The notes under the pieces are model-generated. The model saw only the letters and a program-made list of their open reading frames with translations, searched no databases and was not told where the DNA came from. A stretch of DNA of 64,000 nt from Agrostemma githago (lineage: Eukaryota; Streptophyta; Magnoliopsida; Caryophyllales; Caryophyllaceae), in the NCBI GenBank assembly GCA_958450325.1, contig OY288251.1, positions 17,978,976-18,042,975 of the forward strand, in the 5' to 3' direction. The position numbers and the translations under genes are program-made. Shown here one piece after another: positions 31,829 through 37,121 of this stretch (the stretch's first letter is position 1; each line of letters starts with the position of its first letter).

Positions 31829-33044
31829 TGTTCTTACTGAACTCGGATCCAAAATTGTGTGTAGATCCCCCTAGTTTTCACTGAAATACCCCTTTTGTAA
31901 ACAACAAAACCGAAAATGGATCCTGTAGGTTCGTACAAAAAGGGCCTATGAGATTAGAGGGACAAGTATAATTTATTTTAAGCTATATTAAAAAATATAA
32001 GGTTGAAAATTACTCTAATAATGTAACTTTTGTCATATTTATTCAGATTACTTATCTTCAAAGATAGTGATGAGGGGAGAGAAGAGGAGTGGTATGAGAT
32101 GGAATGTTTGGATATATACAATCTCCTTATAATTCATTCTTAGATTTGAGGAAGTACCATTTCCATGGGGGTAAATGGATCCTTCACCTTACATTCTTAT
32201 TCAAAGTTGTATTTTTTAACCCTTACACTTCCTCTTCTTTATTTCTCACCAAATATCCTGTACAAACATGTACGCTCTAAGATAATATGTAAGTGCTTAT
32301 TTCAAAAATTAGTTTATATGATAGCTGAAGGATGTCGTTTAAACACCATAAGACACAATAAAATTATTTATAAAATATAGTACGTGCATCATTATATATA
32401 AAGTACCTGTCTATTAAGTGGATTCTTGAAAATAAATTCAAGAGTTTCCCTGGAAAATTTGACCACCAAGGGATGTTTATTGGTTGATATGAACTTTGTA
32501 ATAGCTGATTTCGAAAAACTTCCATCTGTAAAAAAATAAAATAAGAGTTATTAATATTCAACGGTAAAGCTCGCTGGATTACAAGTTATTATATGAGCCA
32601 TGTGATAAATTCTTAATAGTTACTAAAAAGTTATTAAAATTATATTTAGATCAATTTCATAGCAAACAACACATTTTATACTCCTTCCACAGTTCCACTC
32701 CAATAATTTCTCTACACTTGTAAAATATAAGTGAATTATATTTCAGTCAAATGTATAGAATTGATTGGAAATAGAATTGATTGGAAATGAGGAACTATAA
32801 TAATATGTCACATTCTATTTAACACTCGACATTTGTTTTCAACAAATGAGTATATGTGTACAATAATCAAAGGCATACCAAATACAGATACTTTCTCGGC
32901 CTCGTTCTTCAGTAAAACTAAGGTGGGTTTATTTGCGTTAGGGTCTATCTCAAATAACTTTGCCACGTCAGGACTAGTTGTTTGATAAAAGTCAATTGCA
33001 TCCTCTTCTCTTGCAGTTGCTTCAAGCTCCTCACTCTCATAGCC
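5625..33044 (-). CDS. PDIL1-4-like: Protein disulfide isomerase, PDIL1-3/1-4 type, 3' ten exons (5' part not in window)
   Basis: The joined exons encode 345 residues matching the C-terminal part of plant PDIL1-3/1-4: b domain (TSPDVAKLFE), b' (VFVYVDIENDDYG, GDITLDNIM), linker (DKLQPFYKSDPVPQ) and a' (GDVKIVVGKNYEEIVLDESK, FPTILFFPAGKKSYDP). It ends NDEL, a KDEL-type ER-retention signal. Family proteins catalyse disulfide formation and isomerisation in the ER lumen. All nine introns are GT-AG, phase is kept throughout and no stop interrupts the exons. Two introns are enlarged by transposons (6,297 and 18,773 bp). The a' active site is WCQHS rather than WCGHC, so the second cysteine is lost. 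The first a domain and signal peptide are absent; no exon for them was found from 33045 to 64000. It may be a gene with a further giant intron, or a 5'-truncated pseudogene with well-preserved exons. Confidence 0.85.
5886..5942 (-). CDS. PDI exon I (a' domain)
   Basis: 57 bp, phase 0. Acceptor CTACAG; donor CCA|GTAAGT. Encodes VDEFPTILFFPAGKKSYDP, including the conserved cis-proline loop (FPT). Confidence 0.88.
6089..6223 (-). CDS. PDI exon H (a' domain, altered active site WCQHS)
   Basis: 135 bp, phase 0. Acceptor TAATAG; donor AAG|GTAGGT. Encodes VYAPWCQHSRTLEPIYNRLS and continues through VIAKMDGSRNEHPKLK. The family consensus is APWCGHC; here Gly is Gln and the resolving Cys is Ser, read from TGT CAA CAT AGT. 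The flanking residues APW and LEP-YN-L are conserved, so the alignment is secure. Confidence 0.88.
6450..6530 (-). CDS. PDI exon G (start of a' domain)
   Basis: 81 bp, phase 0. Acceptor GAAGCAG; donor GAG|GTATTC. Encodes NDGDVKIVVGKNYEEIVLDE and then SKDVLLE, the beta strand leading into the thioredoxin-fold active site. Confidence 0.9.
6624..6695 (-). CDS. PDI exon F (b'-a' linker)
   Basis: 72 bp, phase 0. Acceptor GGTAG before TCATTTGCG; donor ACC|GTAAGT. Encodes SFAKSFLEDKLQPFYKSDPV and then PQTT; the DKL-PFYKSDP block is typical of plant PDIs. Confidence 0.88.
6889..6963 (-). CDS. PDI exon E (b' domain)
   Basis: 75 bp, phase 0. Acceptor TGTAAG; donor ATG|GTTAGT. Encodes VIAYAGHLDGRKFLMEGDIT and then LDNIM. 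The intron before it carries a 91-bp Stowaway MITE. Confidence 0.88.
7001..7091. mobile_element. Stowaway-like MITE (91 bp) in the PDI D-E intron
   Basis: Left end CTTCCTCCGGTTATTATTTT and right end CCGGAGGGAG form terminal inverted repeats, flanked by TA on both sides (TC1/mariner target preference). Non-coding. It lies wholly within the 205-bp intron between exons E and D. Confidence 0.8.
7169..7255 (-). CDS. PDI exon D (b' domain)
   Basis: 87 bp, phase 0. Acceptor TTCTCAG; donor ACT|GTATGT. Encodes IVFVYVDIENDDYGKAMVDH and then FGITEDSPT, the most recognisable PDI block in the window. An 18.8-kb intron precedes it. Confidence 0.9.
7256..7455. other. Start of the 18.8-kb PDI intron, no feature
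   Basis: AT-rich intron sequence between exon D and the hAT element. A minus-strand open stretch reading into exon D is simply unspliced intron. Confidence 0.5.
7456..8166. mobile_element. Non-autonomous hAT element (711 bp) with 8-bp TSD
   Basis: Left end CAGGCCCGTCTCAAG and reverse complement of the right end CAGGGCCGTCTCAGAG form imperfect terminal inverted repeats of the CAGGG(C)...hAT type. Both flanks carry the perfect 8-bp duplication AAAACTAG (7448-7455 and 8167-8174), the hAT hallmark. No transposase frame is present. It sits within the giant PDI intron. Confidence 0.88.
8167..9007. other. Intronic AT-rich sequence
   Basis: No gene recognised. Short ORFs on both strands around 8568-8848 overlap each other in AT-rich sequence and look like chance. 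The last ~60 bp (8946-9007) are an imperfect direct repeat of 10136-10196. Confidence 0.5.
9008..9227. mobile_element. Stowaway-like MITE (220 bp)
   Basis: Left end CTTTCTCCATTTTTTTAT and right end AAAAATGGAGAAAG are inverted repeats, flanked by TA on each side (9006-9007 and 9228-9229). Non-coding and AT-rich. Confidence 0.7.
9228..10489. other. Intronic AT-rich sequence, no gene seen
   Basis: No coding, RNA or clear mobile feature. It contains 10136-10196, the second copy of a 61-bp imperfect direct repeat whose first copy is 8946-9007. Confidence 0.5.
10490..12500 (+). pseudogene. Decayed Ty1/copia polyprotein (protease, integrase, RT fragments)
   Basis: Translated pieces in order: protease/linker (RICDGMIRILTDVIHVR near 10530-10590), GAG-pre-integrase and integrase start (LHMRFHRMGEQGMQILSKRD; FTFVDDYS at 10780-11046), integrase core remnants (DNGLEFC; TRHHTIRETS-QNGVA near 11160-11270), and RT (YKARLVVNGFSQKKGVDYNE; QLDAKTVFLHGELEEEF at 12134-12364), then LKQSPKQGYK near 12408. 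Many stops and frameshifts make it dead. Its 3' half continues beyond the inserted Ty3 element, at 19265. Confidence 0.8.
12595..12780. repeat. Degenerate ~28-bp minisatellite
   Basis: A motif of the form GTGCCTTGGGTGAAAAAGG plus a variable CAAGAC-type end recurs about six times with period 26-30 bp. The array ends exactly where the young Ty3 element inserted. Sequence after the element resumes with the duplicated GACCA. Confidence 0.65.
12781..13846 (-). repeat. 3' LTR of the young Ty3 element
   Basis: 1,066 bp, nearly identical to 18199-19264. It contains the last ~46 codons of the polyprotein (13846-13708), a minus-strand TATA box (CTATAAAAG, 13207-13199) and two copies of the palindrome AAGGTTAATRTAACCTT (12829-12845, 12881-12897). 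Confidence 0.95.
13708..18171 (-). pseudogene. gag-pol: Ty3/gypsy gag-pol polyprotein, one in-frame nonsense codon
   Basis: A single frame of ~1,487 codons starting at ATG 18171. Domains in order (approximate residues): gag capsid (100-230), CCHC knuckle CFKCQGFGHFQSDC (282-295), protease IIDGGSCTN (~385), RT with YLDD (~750), RNase H CDASGVGIGAVL (~900), integrase HHCC zinc finger (~1079-1124) and DDE core (D ~1150, D ~1213, E ~1249), GPY-type C-terminal module, tail ending inside the 3' LTR. The only lesion seen is TAA at 15213-15211 (codon ~987) after HAKWV in RNase H; the frame continues unchanged beyond it. The protease has DGG where DSG/DTG is common, but the related Ty3 copy at 28.4 kb reads the same. 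A GTG at 18183 would extend the frame four codons; the ATG is the better start. Confidence 0.92.
13847..13860 (-). other. Polypurine tract
   Basis: Read on the minus strand GAAGAAGGAGGGGA, immediately followed by the TG of the 3' LTR; the expected plus-strand priming site. Confidence 0.85.
18179..18196 (-). other. Primer-binding site, initiator Met tRNA
   Basis: On the minus strand TGGTATCAGAGCCGTGTT, two bases from the end of the 5' LTR. The first 12 bases are the usual complement to the 3' end of plant initiator tRNA-Met. Confidence 0.92.
18199..19264 (-). repeat. 5' LTR of the young Ty3 element
   Basis: 1,066 bp TG...CA repeat followed by TSD GACCA. The minus-strand TATA box CTATAAAAG lies at 18625-18617 and is the presumed promoter driving leftward transcription of the polyprotein. 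A CACGTG G-box core lies upstream of it near 19112. Confidence 0.95.
18617..18625 (-). promoter_or_regulatory. TATA box in 5' LTR
   Basis: CTATAAAAG on the minus strand, about 640 bp into the LTR from its TG end and ~420 bp from the primer-binding site. Confidence 0.6.
19265..19408 (+). mobile_element. 3' end of the decayed copia element, with polypurine tract
   Basis: Sequence resumes with the duplicated GACCA after the Ty3 insertion. It contains AAGTCAAGGTGGAGAT (about 19393-19408), the same polypurine tract seen before the LTR at 36658. No open frame remains. Confidence 0.6.
19409..19815 (+). mobile_element. 5'-truncated LINE (L1-type) 3' fragment
   Basis: Encodes a zf-RVT C-terminal domain in pieces: CMFCQDLPETVGHLFFDCQY near 19435-19495, then after a stop VPATMGLIYRLWQERNICTL and following sequence at 19586-19837. 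CxxC...H...C spacing matches the zinc-binding region after plant LINE reverse transcriptases. It separates the copia polypurine tract from LTR-like sequence, so it inserted at or just inside the LTR start. No clear poly(A) or TSD was found. Confidence 0.7.
19816..20060 (+). repeat. Remnant of the old copia 3' LTR
   Basis: TGTCCCACATCTAAGGAAATGG and a later TTATAAATAAGAGTCTCCC resemble the LTR at 33958-34421 (GTCCCACATCTAAAGAAT and TATAAATAGA). Position after the copia polypurine tract fits. The right edge is not defined. Confidence 0.5.
20061..20406. other. Intronic sequence, no feature seen
   Basis: AT-rich with pyrimidine runs; no gene, repeat unit or motif recognised. Its last five bases (AACAC) are the left target duplication of the solo LTR. 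Confidence 0.5.
20407..23942 (+). repeat. Solo LTR (3,536 bp) of the LARD-like family, TSD AACAC
   Basis: Begins TGTAACACCCGC and ends GGGGATTACA, and is flanked by AACAC on both sides (20402-20406 and 23943-23947). It is homologous along its length to 47749-51250 and 54234-57741 but visibly more diverged. No primer-binding site follows, so it is a solo LTR left by LTR-LTR recombination. Orientation is taken from those copies. A 16-bp motif (AGTTTCTAAAAATAG type) is repeated about five times at 22909-22981. Confidence 0.92.
23943..24236. other. Intronic sequence, no feature seen
   Basis: Begins with the right target duplication of the solo LTR. No gene or repeat recognised. Confidence 0.5.
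24237..24350. repeat. Perfect 57-bp tandem duplication
   Basis: 24237-24293 and 24294-24350 are identical by eye. Each ends ATTACTCCCTC, so each copy carries the first bases of the MITE that starts at 24344. Confidence 0.9.
24344..24539. mobile_element. Stowaway-like MITE (196 bp)
   Basis: Left end CTCCCTCTTTTTCACTATC and right end GTGAAAAGAAGGGAG are inverted repeats with TA flanks (24342-24343, 24540-24541). Non-coding. Confidence 0.72.
24616..25330. mobile_element. Tourist/PIF-Harbinger-like MITE (715 bp), TSD TTA
   Basis: Left end GAGCATCCCCATCCC and reverse complement of the right end AAGCACCTCCATCCCCC are imperfect inverted repeats, flanked by TTA on both sides (24613-24615, 25331-25333). 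The interior is rich in CATTCTT-type repeats in both orientations. The ORF at 25016-25360 overruns the right end and matches no known domain, so it is not called. Confidence 0.65.
25331..26028. other. Intronic sequence next to exon C
   Basis: No mobile element or gene recognised; it ends at the donor site of PDI exon C. Confidence 0.5.
26029..26109 (-). CDS. PDI exon C (b' domain)
   Basis: 81 bp, phase 0 at both ends. Acceptor TTGACAG; donor AAG|GTAAAG. Encodes ILLFTTEKNKAMFAHSYSET and then ARAFNNK, matching the LLLFA...KSFKGK stretch of the family. It is an isolated exon between two transposon-filled introns. Confidence 0.8.
26374..27179 (+). repeat. 5' LTR of an old Ty3/gypsy element
   Basis: Homologous to about 31017-31885, and ends CACTGCA just before a primer-binding site. 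A TATA box (GCCTATATAAGGACC) lies near 26757. Contains an expanded (GT)n tract. The left edge is only where similarity to the other LTR stops; no clean TG was seen. Divergence from its partner is considerable, including indels, so the element is old. Confidence 0.75.
26984..27019. repeat. (GT)n microsatellite in 5' LTR
   Basis: About 17 GT units. The same position in the 3' LTR (about 31630) has only a short interrupted GTGTGTGTCTGTGT. Confidence 0.9.
27183..27194 (+). other. Primer-binding site, initiator Met tRNA variant
   Basis: TGGTATCAAAGC, one mismatch from the standard TGGTATCAGAGC, three bases after the LTR end. Confidence 0.8.
27357..28230 (+). pseudogene. gag: gag of the old Ty3 element, frameshifted
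   Basis: Arg/Gly-rich N-terminus (GARGRGRGRNQGRRGN near 27380), capsid region (FSGGLNPDELLEWIRDVERV; ALLWYENLKFQINKGGKKPI) to a stop at 27790, then a second frame from 27811 (YLESYLRDFEHLSLQCEINE). The CCHC knuckle is split: CF at the end of this frame and CQGYGHFRKIC in the next (28173 onward), showing a 1-2 base deletion inside it. Confidence 0.85.
28173..28631 (+). pseudogene. Protease region of the old Ty3 element
   Basis: The end of the zinc knuckle, then an acidic linker to a stop at 28442, then NLIIDGGSCTNMAFITLVNK at about 28455-28510, the same DGG-type active site as in the young Ty3 element. Further stops follow before the RT. Confidence 0.8.
29030..29511 (+). pseudogene. Reverse transcriptase N-terminal half of the old Ty3 element
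   Basis: Contains VPALLVPKKDGTWRMC, DSRAVNNITVKYMFPIPRLD, FSKIDLRQGYHQVRI and the stretch up to GKFGVVY at 29511. The catalytic YxDD would follow directly but is replaced by a LINE insertion. The reading frame runs on into the LINE by chance. Confidence 0.88.
29512..30371 (+). mobile_element. 5'-truncated LINE with poly(A) tail, inserted in the RT
   Basis: An open frame runs to 30234 and encodes the C-terminal region of a plant L1-type LINE: LWVKWINSIYLKGQDWETYQ, WNDPKQAFVTWLVKQRGLNC, CCLCERGTETFEHLFFECDY (zf-RVT) and HYQVWIQRNNARMNYV. It ends in an A-rich tract (30344-30371), marking target-primed insertion. The long intact frame suggests it is not very old. No TSD was seen; about ten codons of host RT around the catalytic site are missing at the junction. 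Confidence 0.88.
30375..31017 (+). pseudogene. RT C-terminus and RNase H of the old Ty3 element, truncated before integrase
   Basis: Resumes with HLDHLEVIFQLLRKNKVYGK, then VIFLGYIVSGRRISVDQEKI, ASFYRRFIKEL and RNase H FEVECDASGVGIGVVLIQGQ. A frameshift follows at YSTYDK, and HSDHEALN...HRHAK is visible in other frames up to ~31017, where the LTR begins. The whole integrase is missing. Confidence 0.88.
31017..31885 (+). repeat. 3' LTR of the old Ty3 element
   Basis: Homologous to 26374-27179. TATA box (GCCTATATAAGGACC) near 31403. Begins directly where the pol frame breaks off, so pol and possibly the LTR start were lost together. Contains a (CT)n(AT)n expansion absent from the 5' LTR. Confidence 0.75.
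31738..31827. repeat. (CT)n(AT)n compound microsatellite in 3' LTR
   Basis: About 17 CT/TC units followed by about 27 AT units. The matching stretch of the 5' LTR (about 27108-27122) is only ATCTCTATTCTTTATATCTTG. Confidence 0.92.
31886..32406. other. Intronic sequence between the old Ty3 element and exon B
   Basis: No feature recognised; short ORFs here look like chance. Confidence 0.5.
32407..32525 (-). CDS. PDI exon B (b/b' region)
   Basis: 119 bp. Acceptor TTTACAG, completing the split Asp codon; donor CAG|GTACTT. Encodes DGSFSKSAITKFISTNKHPL and continues to FIFKNPLNRQ. The following intron is 6.3 kb and holds an antisense Ty3 element. Confidence 0.85.
32879..33044 (-). CDS. PDI exon A (b domain)
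   Basis: 166 bp. Acceptor TTGATAG before GGCTATGAG; donor G|GTATGC. Encodes GYESEELEATAREEDAIDFY and continues to LVLLKNEAEKVSVF; ends with one base of a split Asp codon. First exon visible in the window. Confidence 0.85.
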
Positions 33045-33411
33045 CTATCAATTGGAATTTCTGAGTTTATGCTTACAATGATACTCGAGTAAGGATCGTG
33101 TTTGAAAATCGGTCAAAGCTCTTGCTTAGCAATGGGTCTAAGTATTAATTATTAAACAAAAGATAACATCAACATACATAACATATACTATCAGTATGTT
33201 TTGAAAAAACAAAGTTTTTTTACTTAAGAATTTTTTTGATGAGATCAACCTTTAGATCATCTTTTAGGAAAAACCCAACCTTTTAATAATCACAAATTAA
33301 TTTTACGTTTTAACATTGAGTTCTTTATATACAAATGAAAATATGCTACCTATCATATAGGTTAAATCACACTACCAAAAATTAAGTTACTCCTATACCA
33401 TTTGCTTCCTA
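33045..33411. other. Intronic sequence upstream of PDI exon A
   Basis: Begins with the polypyrimidine/AG acceptor context of exon A. No further PDI exon was found here. Confidence 0.5.
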
Positions 33412-33670
33412 CTTCCTCCGTTCCATTTAATTCATTACATTCGCTTTTTGGACACTATTCATAGGTGAGTGAAAATTGTCAATGTAACTTCTAATAAATA
33501 AGATAAAATATAGTCATGTGAGATCTTGTTTAAATTTTCTAATTGTGTACGTTATAAATATTTTTTTTTTATAATTTTTAGAAATACGTAACTAAAGATA
33601 TAGACAAAAGAAAGCGTGCATTGGCAAGTATGAAAAAAAAAACGTAATGAATCAAATGAAAATGAAAGAG
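33412..33670. mobile_element. Stowaway-like MITE
   Basis: Left end CTTCCTCCGTTCCATTTAAT after TA. The right end (about 33644-33672, GTAATGAATCAAATGAAAAT continuing to AGAGTA) is its degenerate inverted repeat. The right half has been duplicated in tandem (next entry). Confidence 0.6.
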
Positions 33671-33922
33671 TATGACATAAGTCATGCACAAAAAAATTAC
33701 ACCATTTTGCTCAAAATATAGTTATGTGGAATCTTGTTTAAATTGTCTAATTGACTACGTTATAAATATCAATTTTTTTATAATTTTTATAAATACGTAA
33801 CTAAAGATATAGACAAAAGAAAATGTGCATTGACAAGTATGAAAAAGCAAACGTAATGAATCAAATGAAACAGAATGAGTATAACATACGTCATGCACAA
33901 AAAAATTACACCAATTTGCTCA
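33505..33922. repeat. 208-bp imperfect tandem duplication
   Basis: Copy 1 begins AAAATATAGTCATGTG at 33505 and copy 2 AAAATATAGTTATGTG at 33713. They align throughout, including a run of A before CGTAATGAATC and CATGCACAAAAAAATTACACC. The duplicated unit covers the right half and end of the MITE plus flank. Confidence 0.88.
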
Positions 33923-33957
33923 ATGTAAATTAAACTCACCTCCATGGGCACCCCGAC

Positions 33958-34421
33958 TGTTAGGATTAATGACTAGCAATTGTCGTATTCGAGACTCGGG
34001 TTGAATGTCGAACTAGGTGCGGAAATAAGATGATGTATTTTGTTAGAATGTGGTTTGTCCCACATCTAAAGAATAGTGGGAAGTGGTAGTTTTTCTATGT
34101 ATAAATAGAAAAAGTTGTCCCACATCGATTGATTAACTAAGTGGAGGTGATTCTTTTTGTATAAATGGAGGTCACCCTTCCACCTTAGTAATCAACCCAA
34201 ACTTGGAATTTCTTAAGCATTGTCTTAGAGAGGGTTCCTCGGAGTTGTACTATTATCTCCACAATAGTGAATATTGTTCTCCTTGTCGGTGTGGACGTAG
34301 CCAGTGATTTTGCTGGTGAACCACGTAATTCCGTATCTCAGTTTAAATATTGTTTGTTCGTTGTTTTGTTCTTCTCGCGTAGTCAACAAACCGTTGATAA
34401 CGGGACGCCTCCGTTACAACA
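33958..34421 (+). repeat. 5' LTR of the short copia element
   Basis: Contains two successive blocks of GTCCCACATC...TATAAATRGA (about 34057-34110 and 34117-34170), giving two TATA boxes. Matched to the 3' LTR over its whole length. Confidence 0.95.
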
Positions 34422-34424
34422 AAA

Positions 34425-34436
34425 TGGTATCAGAGC
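34425..34436 (+). other. Primer-binding site, initiator Met tRNA
   Basis: TGGTATCAGAGC three bases after the 5' LTR end. Confidence 0.92.
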
Positions 34437-34497
34437 TTTAGGTTTTGCTTCCGCTGAGTTAGGCGTTATTTGGGTTTGTTGATTTTTTGGCGAGAAG

Positions 34498-35540
34498 ATG
34501 TCCGGAGCAACAGTTTTAAACGTTGATAAGTTCACCGGGAGTAATAGTTTTGGGTTGTGGCAGTTGAAGATGAGAGCTTTGCTGAGACAGTAAGGCGTCT
34601 GGTCTGTTCTGTCAAAGGCAAAAGAAAAATCACAAGATAAGGCGAAGACAGAAGCAGAGGTGGCCTTGGAGGAGAAGGCGCATTCTTTAATTTTGTTGTA
34701 TTTATCTGATGATGTGATTATTGAGGTTGCCGATGAAGAAACTGCTGTTGGTTTGTGGTTGAAGTTGGAGTCCTTGTACATGACAAAGACTCTAACCAAC
34801 AAGTTGCTTCTAAAGCAGCGTTTGTTCGATCTTCGTATGCAGGAAGGTACGTGTTTGAAGAAACATCTAGACCGACTTAACTCTATTTTACTTGATTTGC
34901 GTAATATAGATGTTAAGATAGATGATGAGGATGCTGTCTTGATTTTGTTAGTTTCTTTGCCAAATTCGTTTGAGACTTTTGTTGAGTCATTTGTGGTTGG
35001 TAAAGATACTTTGACCCTGGAGGAAATGAGGTCAGCGCTTCACACTATGGATTTGCGCCGAGTAGCGTCGGGTAGTGTTGTAGACAGTAGTCCTATGGGG
35101 CTTGTTGTGAAGTCAGAGGGACCTAATAAGGGTAAAACCAAGTCTAGGAAATCTCGGAAAGATGTCTGCAATTACTGTAAGGAACCTGGTCATTGGAAAG
35201 ACAAGTGTCCTAGGTTGAAGGATGCTGGTGTTTCTGCTGTTGTACATAGAGGTGCCGAGTGCGACTCTTAGGAAGATTTAATTCTCGTTGTTGATGTTGT
35301 TCCACGTCCTTTAGATAGCTGGATTCTAGACACGGGGTGCGTTTTCCATATGTGTCCTGCTAGAGAATGGTTCGAGTCTTACGAAGTTTCACATGGGGAT
35401 AGTGTTACTATGGGTAACGGGTCCATTTGTGAGATAGTTGGAGTCGGGACTATTCGAGTTAAAACATATGATGGTGTTGTTGTCTTCCTAGAGGGTGTCA
35501 GGCATGTTCCAAAGTTGAAGAGAATCTTGTGTCACTTGGG
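34498..35540 (+). pseudogene. gag: copia gag and protease remnant
   Basis: ATG at 34498 opens MSGATVLNVDKFTGSNSFGL. A TAA at 34591 interrupts early gag; then ALEEKAHSLILLYLSDDVII (from 34660), and a CCHC knuckle CNYCKEPGHWKDKC (about 35168-35210). A TAG at 35269 follows. The next stretch has protease active site SWILDTGCVFHMC (about 35318-35358) and ends after VRHVPKLKR. A frameshift near 35528 leads to SLGMLVDQG. Three lesions make it non-functional. Confidence 0.88.
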
Positions 35541-36657
35541 ATGTTAGTCGATCAGGGCAACCGTTTTCAAGGTGATGGTGGAACTTTGTGCGTAGTTAGA
35601 GGTTCGCTGGCTACTTGGAGAGGTGTCAGGGAAGGAGCACTTTATGTTCTTCGTGGTACTGTGTTGACCGTTGGTGCATCGTGTAGTCGTTCGTTTGGCT
35701 CTTTTGGGTCTAAGTTGGGGCGTACGCGACTTTGATGTTTGGGCGATACATCGAGGCACATCCAGTTTGGTTCATTCGATGATCATCTGGATAATTTGGG
35801 GTTGGTAGGCTTGTGTGAGAATGATAGTGTTGACGGTAAGGTGGAGTTTTCGCCTGTACGGGTCGAACTACTAGATTCTCAAGACAAGTTATTAACTGTT
35901 GTTTCTGCGCCTCAATGAGGCGGTTTGCGCCCCGTGTGGTGGGCGGTTTGGGCTCCAGGTGGAGCTGTTTGGGGCTCTTGAAAGAGAGTCGTTGGGACCT
36001 CAGATGGGGTCATTTGGAACTTCGACGGGAGTTCATTATTTTGTGTTCTTTGTAGCTGTTGGGTTGGACTTGTTAGTCTAACATTTGCACCTGATGATGG
36101 AGGTGATTTGGGTTCGCTTAGAACGTTGGTATTGATTGTTTCGACTTAAGTTGTTGTGCCTTGGTGTGGGCAAATTTGTGGTGTCATGACACCGTTGTTG
36201 ACTCAAGTGAGACATTGTTTTGTTTATGGCGTTGTGTCCTTTTGGGCAATTTGGTACGATGGTACATTTGGCCATATTTTTTTTTGAAGGAGAATTTGTT
36301 TTGGAGTCTTGTGTGCATTTGTTTCGGAACACCATTCCATCATTTGTGACGTTGGTATATATCTCATACATTTTTTTTTTGGCGTTTGGTAGTAATCTCG
36401 CTACGTTTGGCCATGTTGGTATGACGATATGTTGGGTGCTTAGTACGTTGGTAGTTTCAGCTTGCTACATTTGGTACTTGGTACATTTTGGTCACGTTGG
36501 CACACTTGGTTCATTTGTCCGTTTTTTTTGTTGAGTTCAAGTCAGTGTGGAGACTGATGGGACAGGTGGTGACTTGGGAATCGACAATTTGAAGCTGATT
36601 TGGTTACATCATTTTGGAGCTTGGTTCGTGATGGACAATTCAAGTCAAGGTGGAGAT
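35541..36657 (+). other. Non-coding filler of the short copia element
   Basis: No integrase, RT or RNase H motif could be found in any frame. The sequence is T/G-rich with frequent TTTGG and TTGGTA words (for example around 36230-36510). It ends with CAAGTCAAGGTGGAGAT, the polypurine tract. It could be decayed filler or deliberate spacer. Confidence 0.6.
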
Positions 36658-37121
36658 TGTTAGGGTTAATGACTAGCAATTGTCGTATTCGAGAATCGGG
36701 TTGAATGTCGAACTAGGTGCGGAAATAAGATGATGTATTTTGTTAGAATGTGGTTTGTCCCACATCTAAAGAATAGTGGGAAGTGGTAGTTTTTCTATGT
36801 ATAAATAGAAAAAGTTGTCCCACATCGATAGATTAACTAAGTGGAGGTGATTCTTTTTGTATAAATAGAGGTCACCCTTCCACCTTAGTAATCAACCCAA
36901 ACTTGGAATTTCTTAAGCATTGTCTTAGAGAGGGTTCCTCGGAGTTGTACTATTATCTCCACAATAGTGAATATTGTTCTCCTTGTCGGTGTGGACGTAG
37001 CCAGTGATTTTGCTGGTGAACCATGTAATTTCGTGTCTCAGTTTAAATATTGTTTGTTCGTTGTTTTGTTCTTCTCGCGTAGTTAACAAACCGTTGGTAA
37101 CGGGACGCCTCCGTTACAACA
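36658..37121 (+). repeat. 3' LTR of the short copia element
   Basis: 464 bp, TG...CA, followed by CCGAC. Nine differences from the 5' LTR by eye, most of them transitions. Confidence 0.95.

Larger units (their letters stand above)
33958..37121 (+). mobile_element. Short non-autonomous Ty1/copia element (gag plus protease only), TSD CCGAC
   Basis: 464-bp LTRs (33958-34421 and 36658-37121, TGTTAGG...CAACA), a primer site at 34425 and a polypurine tract AAGGTGGAGAT before the 3' LTR. The duplication CCGAC is perfect (33953-33957 and 37122-37126). By eye the LTRs differ at nine positions (about 2%). Only 2.2 kb of internal sequence is present: gag, zinc knuckle, protease, then about 0.9 kb with no recognisable integrase, RT or RNase H. 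It therefore resembles a gag-only (TR-GAG-like) derivative of a copia element. Confidence 0.93.

Noticed and set aside
32690..32805. Possible Stowaway MITE (ACTCCTTCCACAGTTCC near 32690)
   Set aside because: The right inverted repeat is too weak and the flanks do not show a clear TA pair.
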